A stretch of DNA of 64,000 nt from Stenotrophomonas maltophilia (GCF_039555535.1 NZ_CP154630.1:3113001-3177000), one strand, 5' to 3'; shown: positions 1-9,557, counted from the first letter of the stretch. Program-made: numbers and translations. Notes: generated by a model from the sequence alone, not told the origin.

Positions 1-1
1 C

Positions 2-985
2 ATCGACTTCGACCACCAGCCGTACTGGGTGCAGTTCGAAGACAAGTACAAGGTTGACGAGCAGATGTACTACATCGAGGACGTGGCCCGCTTCGGTCCG
101 TTCAGCGCGCGCCTGGGCGTGAAGCAGTTCTTCGTCGACCAGTCGCGCCGACGCGTGATCGGTGCCAGCGAGCACGTCACCTCCGATTCCAAGTCCGATC
201 CGCTGCTCTCCACCGGCTTCACCTGGGCGCCGGGCGTGGAAGGCATGGAGCTGTTCGCCGGCTTCTCGCAGAACTTCGCCGCGATTCCGTCCGGCGTGCT
301 TGGCGAGACCGACCCGCAGCGCTTCCGCAACGTCGAGCCCGAAACCGCCGACAACATCGAAGTAGGCATGCGCATCAGCCGCTGGCCGCTGACCGCCTCG
401 GTCACGCTGTACAACATCAAGTTCGACAACCGCATCGTCTACCTGCCAGCAGGCTTCGTCAGCGGCATCGACTACCTGGGCGAGACCGACGGCGTCTATG
501 AGAACTTCGGTGGCGTGGAAAGCAACGGCCTGGAAGCGGCGTTCGGCTATGGTTGGGACAATGGCTGGCGGATCAACGCGGCCTACACCTACAACCGCTC
601 CAAATACCTGGGCAGTGGCAATGCCGCCCGCGATACCCAGCTGGGCATCGTCGACGGCGCCAAGGTGATCGGCCAGCCGGAGAACACCCTGGTGCTGTCG
701 GCCGACTGGCAGGGCGCCAACTGGAACGTCGGCCTCTCCGGCCGCTACCTGGGCACGCGCTACCTCGATGCCGCCAACGTCAACAAGCTGCCGTCGGCCA
801 CGGTGTTCAACGCCAACATCGGCTTCGACCTGCAGGGCCTGTCGCCGCGCCTGAAGGGCATGGGTGCCAACCTGGTGGTGAGCAACCTCACCGATAAGCG
901 GTATCTTGCAGGGGTGGACGGCCGCGACAACGCCTTCATCGGCGCTCCGCGCACCGTCGGCATCTCCTTCCGCGTGGACCTGTGA
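2..985 (+). CDS. TonB-dependent outer-membrane receptor, C-terminal part (truncated by window edge)
   Basis: The reading frame is open from the first bases, so the N-terminus (signal, plug) lies outside the window and about 327 residues of the beta-barrel are visible. The alternating aromatic strands, the segment NVEPETADNIEVG (a typical 'PE...N.E.G' barrel hinge) and the terminal strand RTVGISFRVDL fit the siderophore/catecholate receptor class of TonB-dependent transporters. The protein ends in Leu rather than the usual Phe. Its stop overlaps the GTG start of the phospholipase C gene, so the two are probably co-transcribed. The substrate cannot be told from this part alone. Confidence 0.88.
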   Translation: MDFDHQPYWVQFEDKYKVDEQMYYIEDVARFGPFSARLGVKQFFVDQSRRRVIGASEHVTSDSKSDPLLSTGFTWAPGVEGMELFAGFSQNFAAIPSGVLGETDPQRFRNVEPETADNIEVGMRISRWPLTASVTLYNIKFDNRIVYLPAGFVSGIDYLGETDGVYENFGGVESNGLEAAFGYGWDNGWRINAAYTYNRSKYLGSGNAARDTQLGIVDGAKVIGQPENTLVLSADWQGANWNVGLSGRYLGTRYLDAANVNKLPSATVFNANIGFDLQGLSPRLKGMGANLVVSNLTDKRYLAGVDGRDNAFIGAPRTVGISFRVDL

Positions 986-3102
986 GTGAGCCCGTGACCG
1001 ATATCGGCCGACGCCGGTTGTTGCAGGCCGGCGTTGCCGCCGGCCTTTCTCCGCTGCTGCCCAGCATCGCCCGGGCCGCAGCGATCGCCCCTGCCGCGCA
1101 GACGCGCAGCCTGGAAGACCTGCAGCACATCGTGGTGTTCATGCAGGAGAACCGTTCGTTCGACCACTACTTCGGCACGCTGCCAGGCGTACGTGGCTTC
1201 GGTGATCGGTTCGTCGCCCCGGCCGCCGCGCTGCAAGCAGGTGGCCGCACCCGCAGCCTGTGGCTGCAGCCCGATGCCAGCGGCGAGCGAGCGATCGCGC
1301 CGTTCCCGCTGGATACCGCCGCGCACTTCGGCTACATGCGCGTGGAAGGCACGCCGCATACCTGGCCCGATGCGCAGCGCGCCTGGGACCACGGCCGCAT
1401 GGGGCAATGGCCGAAGGCCAAGCAGAACCACTCGATGGGCTACTTCCAGCGCAGCGACCTGCCGTTCCAGTTCGCGCTGGCCGATGCCTTCACGATCTGC
1501 GATGCGTACCACTGCGCCATGCAGGCCGGCACCAACCCGAACCGGGTGTTCCTGTGGACCGGCCACAACGATGCAGAGGCCCGTGCCGGTGGCCCGGTGA
1601 TCGCCAACTCGCATGACAACTTCCCCGAACACGGCGGGCATCCGGCGTCGTACCGCTGGACCAGCTATGTCGAGCGCCTGCAGAACGCCGGCGTGTCCTG
1701 GCAGATCTACCAGGACATGGCCGACAACTTCACCGACAACCCGCTGGCCGGCTTCGAGGCGTTCCGTCGTGCCTACAGCGCGGCACCCGGGCATGATCCG
1801 CAGCTGCGCGCACGCGCTGTCAGCACCCGTGGCCTGCCACAGCTGCGCCAGGACGTACTCGACGGGCGCCTGCCGCAGGTCAGCTTCATCATCGCCGATG
1901 CCGCCGGCAGCGAACATCCCGGTCCGTCCAGCCCGGCCCAGGGCGCGGCTTATACGGCGCGCGTGCTGGATGCGCTGACCGCCGATCCGGAAGTGTGGAG
2001 CCGCACCGCCCTGCTGCTGATGTTCGACGAGAACGACGGATTCTTCGACCACATGCCGCCACCGGCCCCTCCCTCACCGGTGAACGGTGGATGGGCAGGT
2101 GCCTCGTCGGTCAGTACCGAGGGCGAGTATCACCGTCATCCCGCACCGGGCGACGAGAAGTACGATGCCGCCGAACTGCGGGGGCGCCCGTATGGTCTCG
2201 GTCCGCGTGTGCCGCTGTACGTGATTTCGCCGTGGAGCCGCGGCGGCTGGGTCGATTCGCAGGTGTACGACCACACCTCGGTCATACGCCTGATCGAACG
2301 TCGCTTCGGCGTGGCCGCACCGGACATCTCGCCTTGGCGCCGTGCGGTCTGCGGGGATCTGAGCAACGCGTTCGACTTCGCCCAGCGTGATACCCGTCCG
2401 TTCGTGCGCGGCCTGCCCGATGTCAGCGCGGTGGCGGCACGTGCGGCGGCCCTGCCGCGGCGTACCGTGCCGGCGCTGCCCGAGGGACTGAAACCGGCGA
2501 AACAGGAAAGCGGTGTACGACCGGCGCGTGCCCTGCCCTACCGGCCGCAGGCATCGATCGCTGCGGTCGACGCTGCGGGCGTGGAGCTGACGTTGTCCTG
2601 CGAAGGCGCAGCGGCTGTGCTGCATGTCTACGACCGGCTCCGGCTGGATGCGGTGCCACGCCGCTACACGCTGCTGCCCGGTACGCCGCTGCGCGAGCGC
2701 TGGCCGCTGGACGCCCAGGGCCGCTATGACCTGTGGTTGCTCGGCCCGAACGGCTTCCACCGCCACTTCAAGGGCAGCGCCAAGGCATCCGCGGTCCAGG
2801 CCACGGTCGAGCGTGCGGATGGTCAGCTGCGGCTGCGCCTGCGCAACCTGGGTGACAGCACGCAGCAGGTGCGCGTGCAGGCAGGTGCCTATGCCGGGCA
2901 CATGCCCGAGCAGGCGCTGGCGGTGCCGGCGCATGCCGAGACCACGGTGGCCTGGGAAGCAGCGTCCACCGCAGGCTGGTACGACCTTCAGCTCAGCGCG
3001 GGTGAAAGCGTGCTGCGCCTGGCCGGCCGCGCAGAGGATGGACGCCCCGGCACCAGCGACCCGGCGATGGGCAGCGAGCCATTGCGGTTCGAGCACGATT
3101 GA
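982..3102 (+). CDS. plcN: Phosphocholine-specific phospholipase C, Tat-exported
   Basis: 706 residues, the size of non-haemolytic/haemolytic PlcN/PlcH enzymes, which cleave phosphatidylcholine or sphingomyelin to phosphocholine. A twin-arginine leader (RRRLLQAG, residues about 10-17) precedes the phosphoesterase domain. Motifs seen: ENRSFDHYFG at 56-65, SEHPG, and DENDGFFDHMPPP in the middle, which supply metal and catalytic residues in this family. Two beta-rich DUF756-type repeats make up the C-terminus. GTG start overlapping the receptor stop (GTGA); a second GTG lies at 994. Family assignment is firm; the head-group preference and the symbol are inferred. The phosphatase PhoD is the convergent neighbour. 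Confidence 0.9.
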   Translation: MSEPVTDIGRRRLLQAGVAAGLSPLLPSIARAAAIAPAAQTRSLEDLQHIVVFMQENRSFDHYFGTLPGVRGFGDRFVAPAAALQAGGRTRSLWLQPDASGERAIAPFPLDTAAHFGYMRVEGTPHTWPDAQRAWDHGRMGQWPKAKQNHSMGYFQRSDLPFQFALADAFTICDAYHCAMQAGTNPNRVFLWTGHNDAEARAGGPVIANSHDNFPEHGGHPASYRWTSYVERLQNAGVSWQIYQDMADNFTDNPLAGFEAFRRAYSAAPGHDPQLRARAVSTRGLPQLRQDVLDGRLPQVSFIIADAAGSEHPGPSSPAQGAAYTARVLDALTADPEVWSRTALLLMFDENDGFFDHMPPPAPPSPVNGGWAGASSVSTEGEYHRHPAPGDEKYDAAELRGRPYGLGPRVPLYVISPWSRGGWVDSQVYDHTSVIRLIERRFGVAAPDISPWRRAVCGDLSNAFDFAQRDTRPFVRGLPDVSAVAARAAALPRRTVPALPEGLKPAKQESGVRPARALPYRPQASIAAVDAAGVELTLSCEGAAAVLHVYDRLRLDAVPRRYTLLPGTPLRERWPLDAQGRYDLWLLGPNGFHRHFKGSAKASAVQATVERADGQLRLRLRNLGDSTQQVRVQAGAYAGHMPEQALAVPAHAETTVAWEAASTAGWYDLQLSAGESVLRLAGRAEDGRPGTSDPAMGSEPLRFEHD

Positions 3103-3111
3103 AGGATCTCT

Positions 3112-3185
3112 GTAGAGCCGAGCCCATGCTCGGCTGCTTTTCCGGTCAGTTGTCGAAGAGCAGCCGAGCATGGGCTCGGCTCTAC
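3112..3185. repeat. SMAG (GTAG) inverted dimer
   Basis: Two GTAG-headed palindromes face each other: GTAGAGCCGAGCCCATGCTC at the left and its inverse ending CTAC at the right, separated by a short spacer. It sits between two convergent genes and could also stop transcription in both directions. Confidence 0.9.
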
Positions 3186-3202
3186 AGGCTAGACCGGTAG
3201 GA

Positions 3203-4798
3203 TCAGGCCTCCTGCAGCCCCGGCCGGCCGTGCTCCACCGCATAGCGCTTCCAGCTCTGCACCGCGCCATTCGGCTGCATCACGGTATCCAGCGTCTTCA
3301 TGTCGCCAATCCACGCATCGCGGGTGACATCGCACAGCACGTAGCCACGCTTGTCGGTGGTCGTCTTCAGATAGGGGCTGTGCGCAAGCTGGTTCCTGGC
3401 ATACGCATCCACACCCTGGCCATCGGCGCCGGAAGTAATCGATGTGGCCAGGAACTCGCTGGAGATCACCCCTGAGTCACGGTGGTCCTGCACCAGATCG
3501 CTGGCATAGTGGCGATGCGCGTCGCCACAGGCGGTCACCACGTTGCCGAAGCCGACCTTCTGGATGTGATCGAGCAGGCGCCGGCGGCTGTCCAGATAGC
3601 CCGACCATTGATCGTCGGACGACTGCACGATGCCATCATTCTCGCGCATGTAGTTGCCCAGTGCCACCTGATGGGCGATGGTGTGCCAGCGCGGTGCGAC
3701 ATCGGCCAGACCATCGAACAGCCAGCGCTCCTGCTTCGCGCCCACAATGCTGCGTTCCGGCGATTCCACGTCCTCACGCAGCGCCATGTTCGCCTGCTTG
3801 CTCCGGTACTGGCGGGTGTCGAGCAGGTGCAGATCCATCAGTGTGCCGTAGCGTGCGCGCCGGTACATCTGCATGTGGCCATCGCGCGGGAATGCCGAAC
3901 GGCGCAGTGGCATGTTCTCGTAGTAGGCCTGGAACGCCTGTGCCCGGCGCAGCAGGAACACTTCGCTGGGCGTGTCATCCTGGTCTTCGGCACCGGCCCA
4001 GTTGTTGTCCACCTCATGGTCATCGAAGGTGACGAACCACGGTGCCGACGCATGCGCGGCCTGCAGGTCGGCATCGCTCTTGTACTGGGCGTAGCGGCGA
4101 CGGTAATCGTCCAGCGTGTAGGTCTGCGGCCCGACATGATTACGCAGGTTGGTGAACGGCTGGCCGTTCATCTTCCGCAGGCCCGGTTGGCTTTCGCCTT
4201 CGTAGATGTAATCACCGTAGTGGAAGACGAAATCCAGCGGTTCCTCGGCGATGCGCCGCCACGCGGTGTAGTGGCCCTCTTCGTAGTGCTGGCAGCCAGC
4301 CACCGCAAAACGCACACGATCCACTGCGGCCGTGGCTGCGGGCAGCGTGCGGGTACAACCGATCGCACTGGCGTGGCCGCCTACGGTGAAGCGGTACCAG
4401 TAGGGTCGTCCGGGCGCCAATCCGCCCAGCTCCACGTGCACGGCGTGGCCGAGTTCGGGATGCGCCATTGCCGAACCCTGGCGCACCACCTTGCGCATGC
4501 CATCGTCTGCCGCCAGTTGCCACTCGACCACCATCGGCCGGGTCGGCATGCCACCGCCGAACACCAGCGGTTCGGTCGCCAGGCGCGTCCACAGCACCAT
4601 GCCATCGGCCGAGGGATCACCCGAGGCCACGCCCAGGGTGAAGGGTGTACTGGCAAAGCGCGGCTTGGCCAGCAGGTTGCGCGGGTTCAGCGCGGTGGCA
4701 TCGGCCTGCGCGGCCAGCGCGTGTGCCGTGCCCATCCAGGCACCGGCAGCGGACAGGCCGGCCAGGGCCAGGAATCGCCTGCGATTGATCGTCTCCAC
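3203..4798 (-). CDS. phoD: PhoD-family alkaline phosphatase, Tat-exported
   Basis: 531 residues. The twin-arginine leader INRRRFLALAGL starts at residue 4 and is followed by an N-terminal Ig-like domain and the metallophosphatase domain (GDYIYEG, FDDHEVDNNW and GDAHRHY carry the expected metal-binding Asp/His residues). PhoD enzymes are periplasmic phosphodiesterase/phosphomonoesterases induced by phosphate shortage in many bacteria. GTG start, only 10 bp behind the stop of the TonB receptor upstream, so it is the last gene of the sigma-fecR-receptor unit. A role in harvesting phosphate from substrates imported or sensed by that receptor is inference. Confidence 0.93.
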   Translation of the reverse strand: METINRRRFLALAGLSAAGAWMGTAHALAAQADATALNPRNLLAKPRFASTPFTLGVASGDPSADGMVLWTRLATEPLVFGGGMPTRPMVVEWQLAADDGMRKVVRQGSAMAHPELGHAVHVELGGLAPGRPYWYRFTVGGHASAIGCTRTLPAATAAVDRVRFAVAGCQHYEEGHYTAWRRIAEEPLDFVFHYGDYIYEGESQPGLRKMNGQPFTNLRNHVGPQTYTLDDYRRRYAQYKSDADLQAAHASAPWFVTFDDHEVDNNWAGAEDQDDTPSEVFLLRRAQAFQAYYENMPLRRSAFPRDGHMQMYRRARYGTLMDLHLLDTRQYRSKQANMALREDVESPERSIVGAKQERWLFDGLADVAPRWHTIAHQVALGNYMRENDGIVQSSDDQWSGYLDSRRRLLDHIQKVGFGNVVTACGDAHRHYASDLVQDHRDSGVISSEFLATSITSGADGQGVDAYARNQLAHSPYLKTTTDKRGYVLCDVTRDAWIGDMKTLDTVMQPNGAVQSWKRYAVEHGRPGLQEA

Positions 4799-4808
4799 GG
4801 CTGTGCCC

Positions 4809-7742
4809 TCAGTTGTAGATGATGTGGAAGTAGAAGAAGCGGCCGTAGTCGTCGATCTCGGTTCGGAAGCGTCCGTTCGGACCGGTGCTGTAGGTCGGCT
4901 GGGTGTTGAACAGGTTCTTGGCCTCGTACTTCAGTGTCACGTGCTTGCTGACCTTGTGGCTGAAGGCCATGTTGAAGGTCATGTATGGGTCGTAGTACGA
5001 ATCCAGCCATTGGGTGTCACCGAAGTCGACCAGCATCCGGCTGCGGTAGGTGCCGGACAGGCGCAGCTGCGCGCTCTTCCATGGCATGCGCCAGATCACC
5101 GAGCCATTGAGCGACCAGTCCGGCTGGTACAGCAGCCGGTCCAAGCGGCGCTCGGTGCCATCGCTGATGCGGTAGTTGGTCTGGCCTTCCAGACGGGTTG
5201 CATTGAAGTACATGTCGAAGCGCTGGCGGCCCCACTGCAGGTTGCGGTTGGCCACCGCGAACTCGACGCCACGCAGCTTCGACTCGTCGGTGTTCATCGG
5301 CTGGGTGACCCGGTAGCGGGTATCCCCCACGTTCTCGAACGTGGTCAAGGTGTAGATATCGTCCTTGATCACCTTGTCGAACAGCGCCACCGAGACCAGG
5401 CCATTGTTGCCGTTGAAGTACAGGTCCCACGCCAGGTCGATGTTGGTGGAACGGCGCGGCTGCAGGTTGGCGTTGCCCTGCTTGATGCTGCAGAAGCCCC
5501 TGCCCTCCTCGTCATCGCCACAGCTGGTGCTGGTGGCCTGCGCGATGTTGCTCGGCGTCGGCCGGCCCAGCGTGCGACTGGCGGAGAATCGCAAGCGCTG
5601 GTCCTCGCTCAGCTTGAACGTCGCATTCAACGAAGGCAGCAGGTTGTTGTAGCCACCGCTCGTATTGCGGAAGGCGGAGGTATAGGTAGTGCCGCCATCA
5701 TCGCTGAACGGGCTGTAGGCATCGAAGCGGGTGTGGTCATAGCGCAGGCCGCCGATCAGCAGCAGCCGATCCCAGGCGTAGTGCGCGGATACATAGGCAT
5801 TGGTGATGTCCTCCACGTACCTGTAGTCGCTGGTGAAGTTGGCATTCGGATACGCCGCATTGTTGTTGCCCAGCTTGGGCAGCAGTTCCTCGTTCCACTT
5901 GCGGTTGTCGATCAGCGGGAAGCCCGGCACGCTTCCCAGCAGCGTCGAACCCGGATACAGGTAATCGTTGAGCGTGGCACTGCTCTTGAAGTAGTCGAAG
6001 TCGATGTCCTGCCAGATCTTCAGATGGCGGTATTCGGCGCCGGTGGCCAGGCCGAAGCCACGGGCATCGGCGTCGATGTTGTAGCTGAAATCGGCGCGCA
6101 GGTTGTCGATGCTCTCCTTGGCATCGCGCGGGGAGACATAGGCCTGCGCGGGATTGAGCTTGAACGCCGAGCTGGTCAGCAGGCTGGAATCGGAAACCGC
6201 CACCGCGTTCGGGAACCCGTGGCTGTCGTTCTCGTAGTCGACGAACAGATTGCTTGGGTAGGCGCGCACACCCCAGTAGACCTGGCTGTTGTGGAAGGTC
6301 TCTTCGGTATGGCCGCCACGCAGGGTCAGCCGTGAACGGTCGCCCATGTCCCAGTTGAAACTGGCGATGGCACCACGGTTGCTGCGGTCCCAGCGGTCGT
6401 GACGGTTCTTGATGTAGATGCTGTTGATCTGGGTGGTGCCGCTGTCCTCGGTCTGGTTGCGGATCGGAAACCTGGCATTGCCGTACAGATCGGTCTTGTT
6501 CATCGTCGAGTTCTCGTAGAACCGGTACGAGTACAGCAGCAGCGATGCGTAGAACGGGTCATCCGACGGCTTCCACTCAAGCTTGGCGGAGCCACCGAAG
6601 TTGGTGATGAAGTTGGTATAGGTGCCGGTGCTGAAGTTGCCAGGCGCACGCAGCCCGTTCCAGCCCTTGGCCTCGTCCGGACCGGTGGTACCGTCGGTGA
6701 GGTATCTGCCAGCGTCGTTGTAGTAGTAGTTCGACTCCACCCAGCGCTTGTCGCTGTTGCGTGAACGCTGCTCGTAGCGTGCCACCGCAACGATGCCGAA
6801 CTCCTGGTCGGCGCCGAACTGATTGGAGAACACCATCTTGGCGCTCTTGCCGAAGTGACCCATCGCCTCGTGGTTGCCACCAGCGCTGCGCTCGACGTTG
6901 GTCTCAGCGGTGGAATAGATGCCCGCCACATCGGCAAACACGTACTTGCCGGATCGGTCGAAAGCACTGCGGCTGATGATGTCGATCACGCCGCCGATCG
7001 CATCCGGTGCCTGCTCCGCACTGAAGCTCTTGTAGATGTCCGTACGGGTACCGATGTCGCTGGGAATCAGCTGCAGGTTGTTCATCCGCTCGCCGGAGCC
7101 ACTGCCTCCCACGCTGGCAATCGCGATGCCATCGATGGTGGTGTAGTTGAGGTTGGCCTGTACGCCGCGCACGGTCACGTAACGTGGCTCGCCGGCATCC
7201 TCCACCGCACTCAGGCCTGGAGCGGCCATCAGGCTCTCGGCCAGGGTCTCGTCGCCGTAGCTGTCCATCTCGTCGTAGACCACCGAATCCTTGATCACCG
7301 GCGACGACTTCTTCTGGTCGATCACCTCGTGCGCGGCAATCACCTTGACGGTGTCCAGGGTCGGCGCCACCACCGCCTCTGCCTCGCGCGGCTTCGGCGC
7401 GGCCGGCTTCGGCGCGTTGCTTACGGGTGCCGGATCGATTGCGATGACATTGCCATCGACCACGGTGTAACCCAGGCCGGTACCGGCCAGCAGTGCATCC
7501 AGCGCCTGCTTGACGGTGGCACCGCGCGGCACCGCACCGGCCATGCGGGCATCACCGCCGGCCGAGTACAGGAACTGCACCCCGGAACTGCGCGACAACT
7601 GCTCCAGTGCGCGTGCCAACGGCTGCGCCGCGATCGGCGCCGAAACACGGGCCTCAAGGCCATCGGCAGTGGCCGCGACCGCCAGCGGTACGCTGCAGGG
7701 AGACAGGGCGAGGATGATCGACAGGTAGAGCGTGTTGCGCAT
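4809..7742 (-). CDS. TonB-dependent receptor with N-terminal STN signalling domain
   Basis: 977 residues: signal peptide (1-24), STN domain (about 38-103), linker rich in Ala/Pro/Lys, plug (about 150-280, with TVRGVQANLNYTTIDG) and 22-strand barrel ending in FYFHIIYN. STN domains of TonB receptors contact a FecR-type anti-sigma factor, and exactly such a gene lies upstream, so this is a transducing receptor. ATG chosen over the GTG at 7745 because AAGGA sits 6 bases in front of it. The downstream phoD gene suggests a phosphorylated or phosphate-linked ligand; that is inference. Confidence 0.92.
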   Translation of the reverse strand: MRNTLYLSIILALSPCSVPLAVAATADGLEARVSAPIAAQPLARALEQLSRSSGVQFLYSAGGDARMAGAVPRGATVKQALDALLAGTGLGYTVVDGNVIAIDPAPVSNAPKPAAPKPREAEAVVAPTLDTVKVIAAHEVIDQKKSSPVIKDSVVYDEMDSYGDETLAESLMAAPGLSAVEDAGEPRYVTVRGVQANLNYTTIDGIAIASVGGSGSGERMNNLQLIPSDIGTRTDIYKSFSAEQAPDAIGGVIDIISRSAFDRSGKYVFADVAGIYSTAETNVERSAGGNHEAMGHFGKSAKMVFSNQFGADQEFGIVAVARYEQRSRNSDKRWVESNYYYNDAGRYLTDGTTGPDEAKGWNGLRAPGNFSTGTYTNFITNFGGSAKLEWKPSDDPFYASLLLYSYRFYENSTMNKTDLYGNARFPIRNQTEDSGTTQINSIYIKNRHDRWDRSNRGAIASFNWDMGDRSRLTLRGGHTEETFHNSQVYWGVRAYPSNLFVDYENDSHGFPNAVAVSDSSLLTSSAFKLNPAQAYVSPRDAKESIDNLRADFSYNIDADARGFGLATGAEYRHLKIWQDIDFDYFKSSATLNDYLYPGSTLLGSVPGFPLIDNRKWNEELLPKLGNNNAAYPNANFTSDYRYVEDITNAYVSAHYAWDRLLLIGGLRYDHTRFDAYSPFSDDGGTTYTSAFRNTSGGYNNLLPSLNATFKLSEDQRLRFSASRTLGRPTPSNIAQATSTSCGDDEEGRGFCSIKQGNANLQPRRSTNIDLAWDLYFNGNNGLVSVALFDKVIKDDIYTLTTFENVGDTRYRVTQPMNTDESKLRGVEFAVANRNLQWGRQRFDMYFNATRLEGQTNYRISDGTERRLDRLLYQPDWSLNGSVIWRMPWKSAQLRLSGTYRSRMLVDFGDTQWLDSYYDPYMTFNMAFSHKVSKHVTLKYEAKNLFNTQPTYSTGPNGRFRTEIDDYGRFFYFHIIYN

Positions 7743-7815
7743 CACGGGTCCTTGGAAGAGAGAAGGCAGCAGGCGCCGCTGCGTGGCTCGGCAGCGGCTT
7801 CTCCCAAGTAAGAGC

Positions 7816-7842
7816 CCGCATCCACCGAAGTGGAGAATGCGG
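7816..7842 (-). other. Stem-loop in the fecR-receptor spacer
   Basis: Imperfect hairpin CCGCAT..TCCAC-TTCG-GTGGA.TGCGG on the minus strand with a stable UUCG-type loop. It lies between the Pho-box-like site and the receptor start, so it would be in the 5' leader of a transcript started there. No U tract follows it, so it is not a classic terminator. Confidence 0.45.
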
Positions 7843-7847
7843 ATTCG

Positions 7848-7865
7848 ATGAATTTTTTCTGACAG
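7848..7865 (-). promoter_or_regulatory. Candidate Pho box in front of the STN receptor-phoD pair
   Basis: On the minus strand the site reads CTGTCAGAAAAAATTCAT. Against the classical Pho box (CTGTCAT, 4 A/T-rich bases, CTGTCAT) I count 13 matches of 18: the first half is nearly intact and the second keeps TCAT. It lies about 105 bases upstream of the receptor start, in the gap after fecR. PhoB binding would give the receptor and phoD a phosphate-controlled promoter of their own. No convincing -10 was found. Confidence 0.4.
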
Positions 7866-7883
7866 TCAACGGCCACGTCGGCC

Positions 7884-8906
7884 TCAGCGACTGCCGACCC
7901 GCACGGTGTCGCCTTCACGCCTCACCACGAAACGCGGGTCGCGTTCGAGGAAGGCCTGCAGCGCACCGATGCGATGCGCATCGAGACTGCCCGACAACCG
8001 TGCCGATGCCGCGCCTTCGTCCAGCACGCGCACCTGTACCTGGTTGTGCCGGTTGAAGGCAGCGGCCACCTCGTCCAGCCGTTCATCAAGGAAGGACACT
8101 TTGCGCTGCTGCCAGTCCAGCAGCATCGACAACGGTACGTCCAGTGACTCCACCGAATGGCTGCGCGCATCGACCTGCACCACCCGGCCCTCGCCCAGTT
8201 GCGCAAGACGCCGGGCGTCCGCACGCTGGCTCCAGATCTCCACCTCGCCGGAAACCACGCCGATGCGTGTGCTCTGCAACCGTCGCGAGACATCGAACAC
8301 CGTGCCGATATCGCGGATCTGCAATCCGTTCACCTGCACCTCGAACGACCGTCGGTCACGGGCGATATCGAACGTGGCCTCGCCCTGCAGCAGCTCCACC
8401 TTGCGGCTGAACCAGCCCATGCGTACCCGCAGGCGGCTGTCCGCGTTGAGCCGCACCTGGGTCTGGTCGGGCAGCACCACGTCGCGAAGCTCACCCTGTC
8501 CGGCACTGTAAAGCTGCTCGGTGGGCATCACCTGCGGAACCAGGCCCACGCCGAGCAGGGCGATACAGGCTGCGGCAGCCGCCATCCACCAGCGCGCACG
8601 ACCGCGACGCGGCACAGCGCGCGGCGGCGCGTGCACGCTACCGAACAGCGGCACCACCTTGGCAGCGACCTGCCGCGGTGGCACCGGCGCCTCTTCAGGC
8701 AACGGCGATTGCAGCGCCTCACCGACCTGCCGGTGCAGCGCGAGGGCGTGCATATAGGCGCGCACGTGCTCCGGCGAGCGCTTCATCCAGTCCAGGAACG
8801 CAACCCGCTCGGCCTCGCCCAGTGTTCCGTCGCGATTGCGCAGGAACCAGTCCATGGCCTCACAGGCGATCGTGTCGTCGACCACGGGCGATGAGTTCCG
8901 GTTCAT
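7884..8906 (-). CDS. FecR-family anti-sigma factor
   Basis: 340 residues. Cytoplasmic N-terminal DUF4880/FecR_N segment (EAMDWFLRNRDG at 17-28), one transmembrane helix at about 107-125, periplasmic FecR domain (about 136-230) and a C-terminal STN-like segment (RLDEVAAAFNRHNQ onward). FecR proteins hold an ECF sigma factor and release or activate it when a loaded TonB receptor touches their periplasmic end. The start is fixed by an ATGA overlap with the sigma factor gene upstream. The receptor gene follows after 141 bp. Confidence 0.93.
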   Translation of the reverse strand: MNRNSSPVVDDTIACEAMDWFLRNRDGTLGEAERVAFLDWMKRSPEHVRAYMHALALHRQVGEALQSPLPEEAPVPPRQVAAKVVPLFGSVHAPPRAVPRRGRARWWMAAAAACIALLGVGLVPQVMPTEQLYSAGQGELRDVVLPDQTQVRLNADSRLRVRMGWFSRKVELLQGEATFDIARDRRSFEVQVNGLQIRDIGTVFDVSRRLQSTRIGVVSGEVEIWSQRADARRLAQLGEGRVVQVDARSHSVESLDVPLSMLLDWQQRKVSFLDERLDEVAAAFNRHNQVQVRVLDEGAASARLSGSLDAHRIGALQAFLERDPRFVVRREGDTVRVGSR

Positions 8907-9418
8907 GTGTGGTCCCTGGCGCCCAGCGCCTTCCTGCAAGCCTCCAGCCCCTTGCCTATGTGCTTGCGCACCATGTGCACCGACACCTGCAGCTGCTGGC
9001 TGATTCCCGGGCAATCCAGCCCATCGCGGTAGTGCAGCTCCATCACCCACCGCGTGGTCGCCGGCAGTCGTGCAATGGTGCTGCGGATATCACTCCAGCG
9101 CTGCGCACGCTCGAATTCACCCTCGATGTCTTCTTCGCTTTTCAGCACTTCGGCCAACAGATCGACATCTTCCAGCGGCGGCAGCGACGACCGCGCACGC
9201 GCATGCTCGCGCGCCAGGTTGGCCGCCACGGTGAACAGGTAGGCTTCCGGGTTCTCGACCGCATCGGCATCTTCGCCGGTGCTGCGCAACAGGCGAAGGT
9301 AGACCTCCTGTGCCAGGTCTTCGGCATCCTCGCTGGCCGAACCGCGACGCAGGAAGAAGCCACGCAGCAGTCGTCGCCGCAGCGCGTAGCTCTTCTCCCA
9401 GATCCTCACGCTGTTCAC
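8903..9418 (-). CDS. ECF sigma factor, FecI-like
   Basis: 171 residues with region 2 (AEDLAQEVYLRLLRS and ENPEAYLFTVAANLAREHAR) and region 4 (RLPATTRWVMELHYRDGLDCPGIS, then the helix VSVHMVRKHIGKGL). This is the layout of iron-starvation/cell-surface-signalling sigma factors. GTG start chosen because it gives the normal family length; the frame stays open upstream but with no sigma-like sequence, and another GTG lies at 9409. Its stop overlaps the fecR start by 4 bases. It probably directs transcription of the receptor gene; its target promoter was not identified. Confidence 0.9.
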   Translation of the reverse strand: MNSVRIWEKSYALRRRLLRGFFLRRGSASEDAEDLAQEVYLRLLRSTGEDADAVENPEAYLFTVAANLAREHARARSSLPPLEDVDLLAEVLKSEEDIEGEFERAQRWSDIRSTIARLPATTRWVMELHYRDGLDCPGISQQLQVSVHMVRKHIGKGLEACRKALGARDHT

Positions 9419-9557
9419 GGCCGACCAACCATCCCGAGGCTGGAAAGCCCCGCAGGGTGACCGCCATCGATGACAGTGGCGTTTCAACGACCGGCAGGCA
9501 GCCGCTAGAATGCCGCCCCTGCAATGTCCCGGCAGCCGGCACAAGGAGTGCCCCGCA

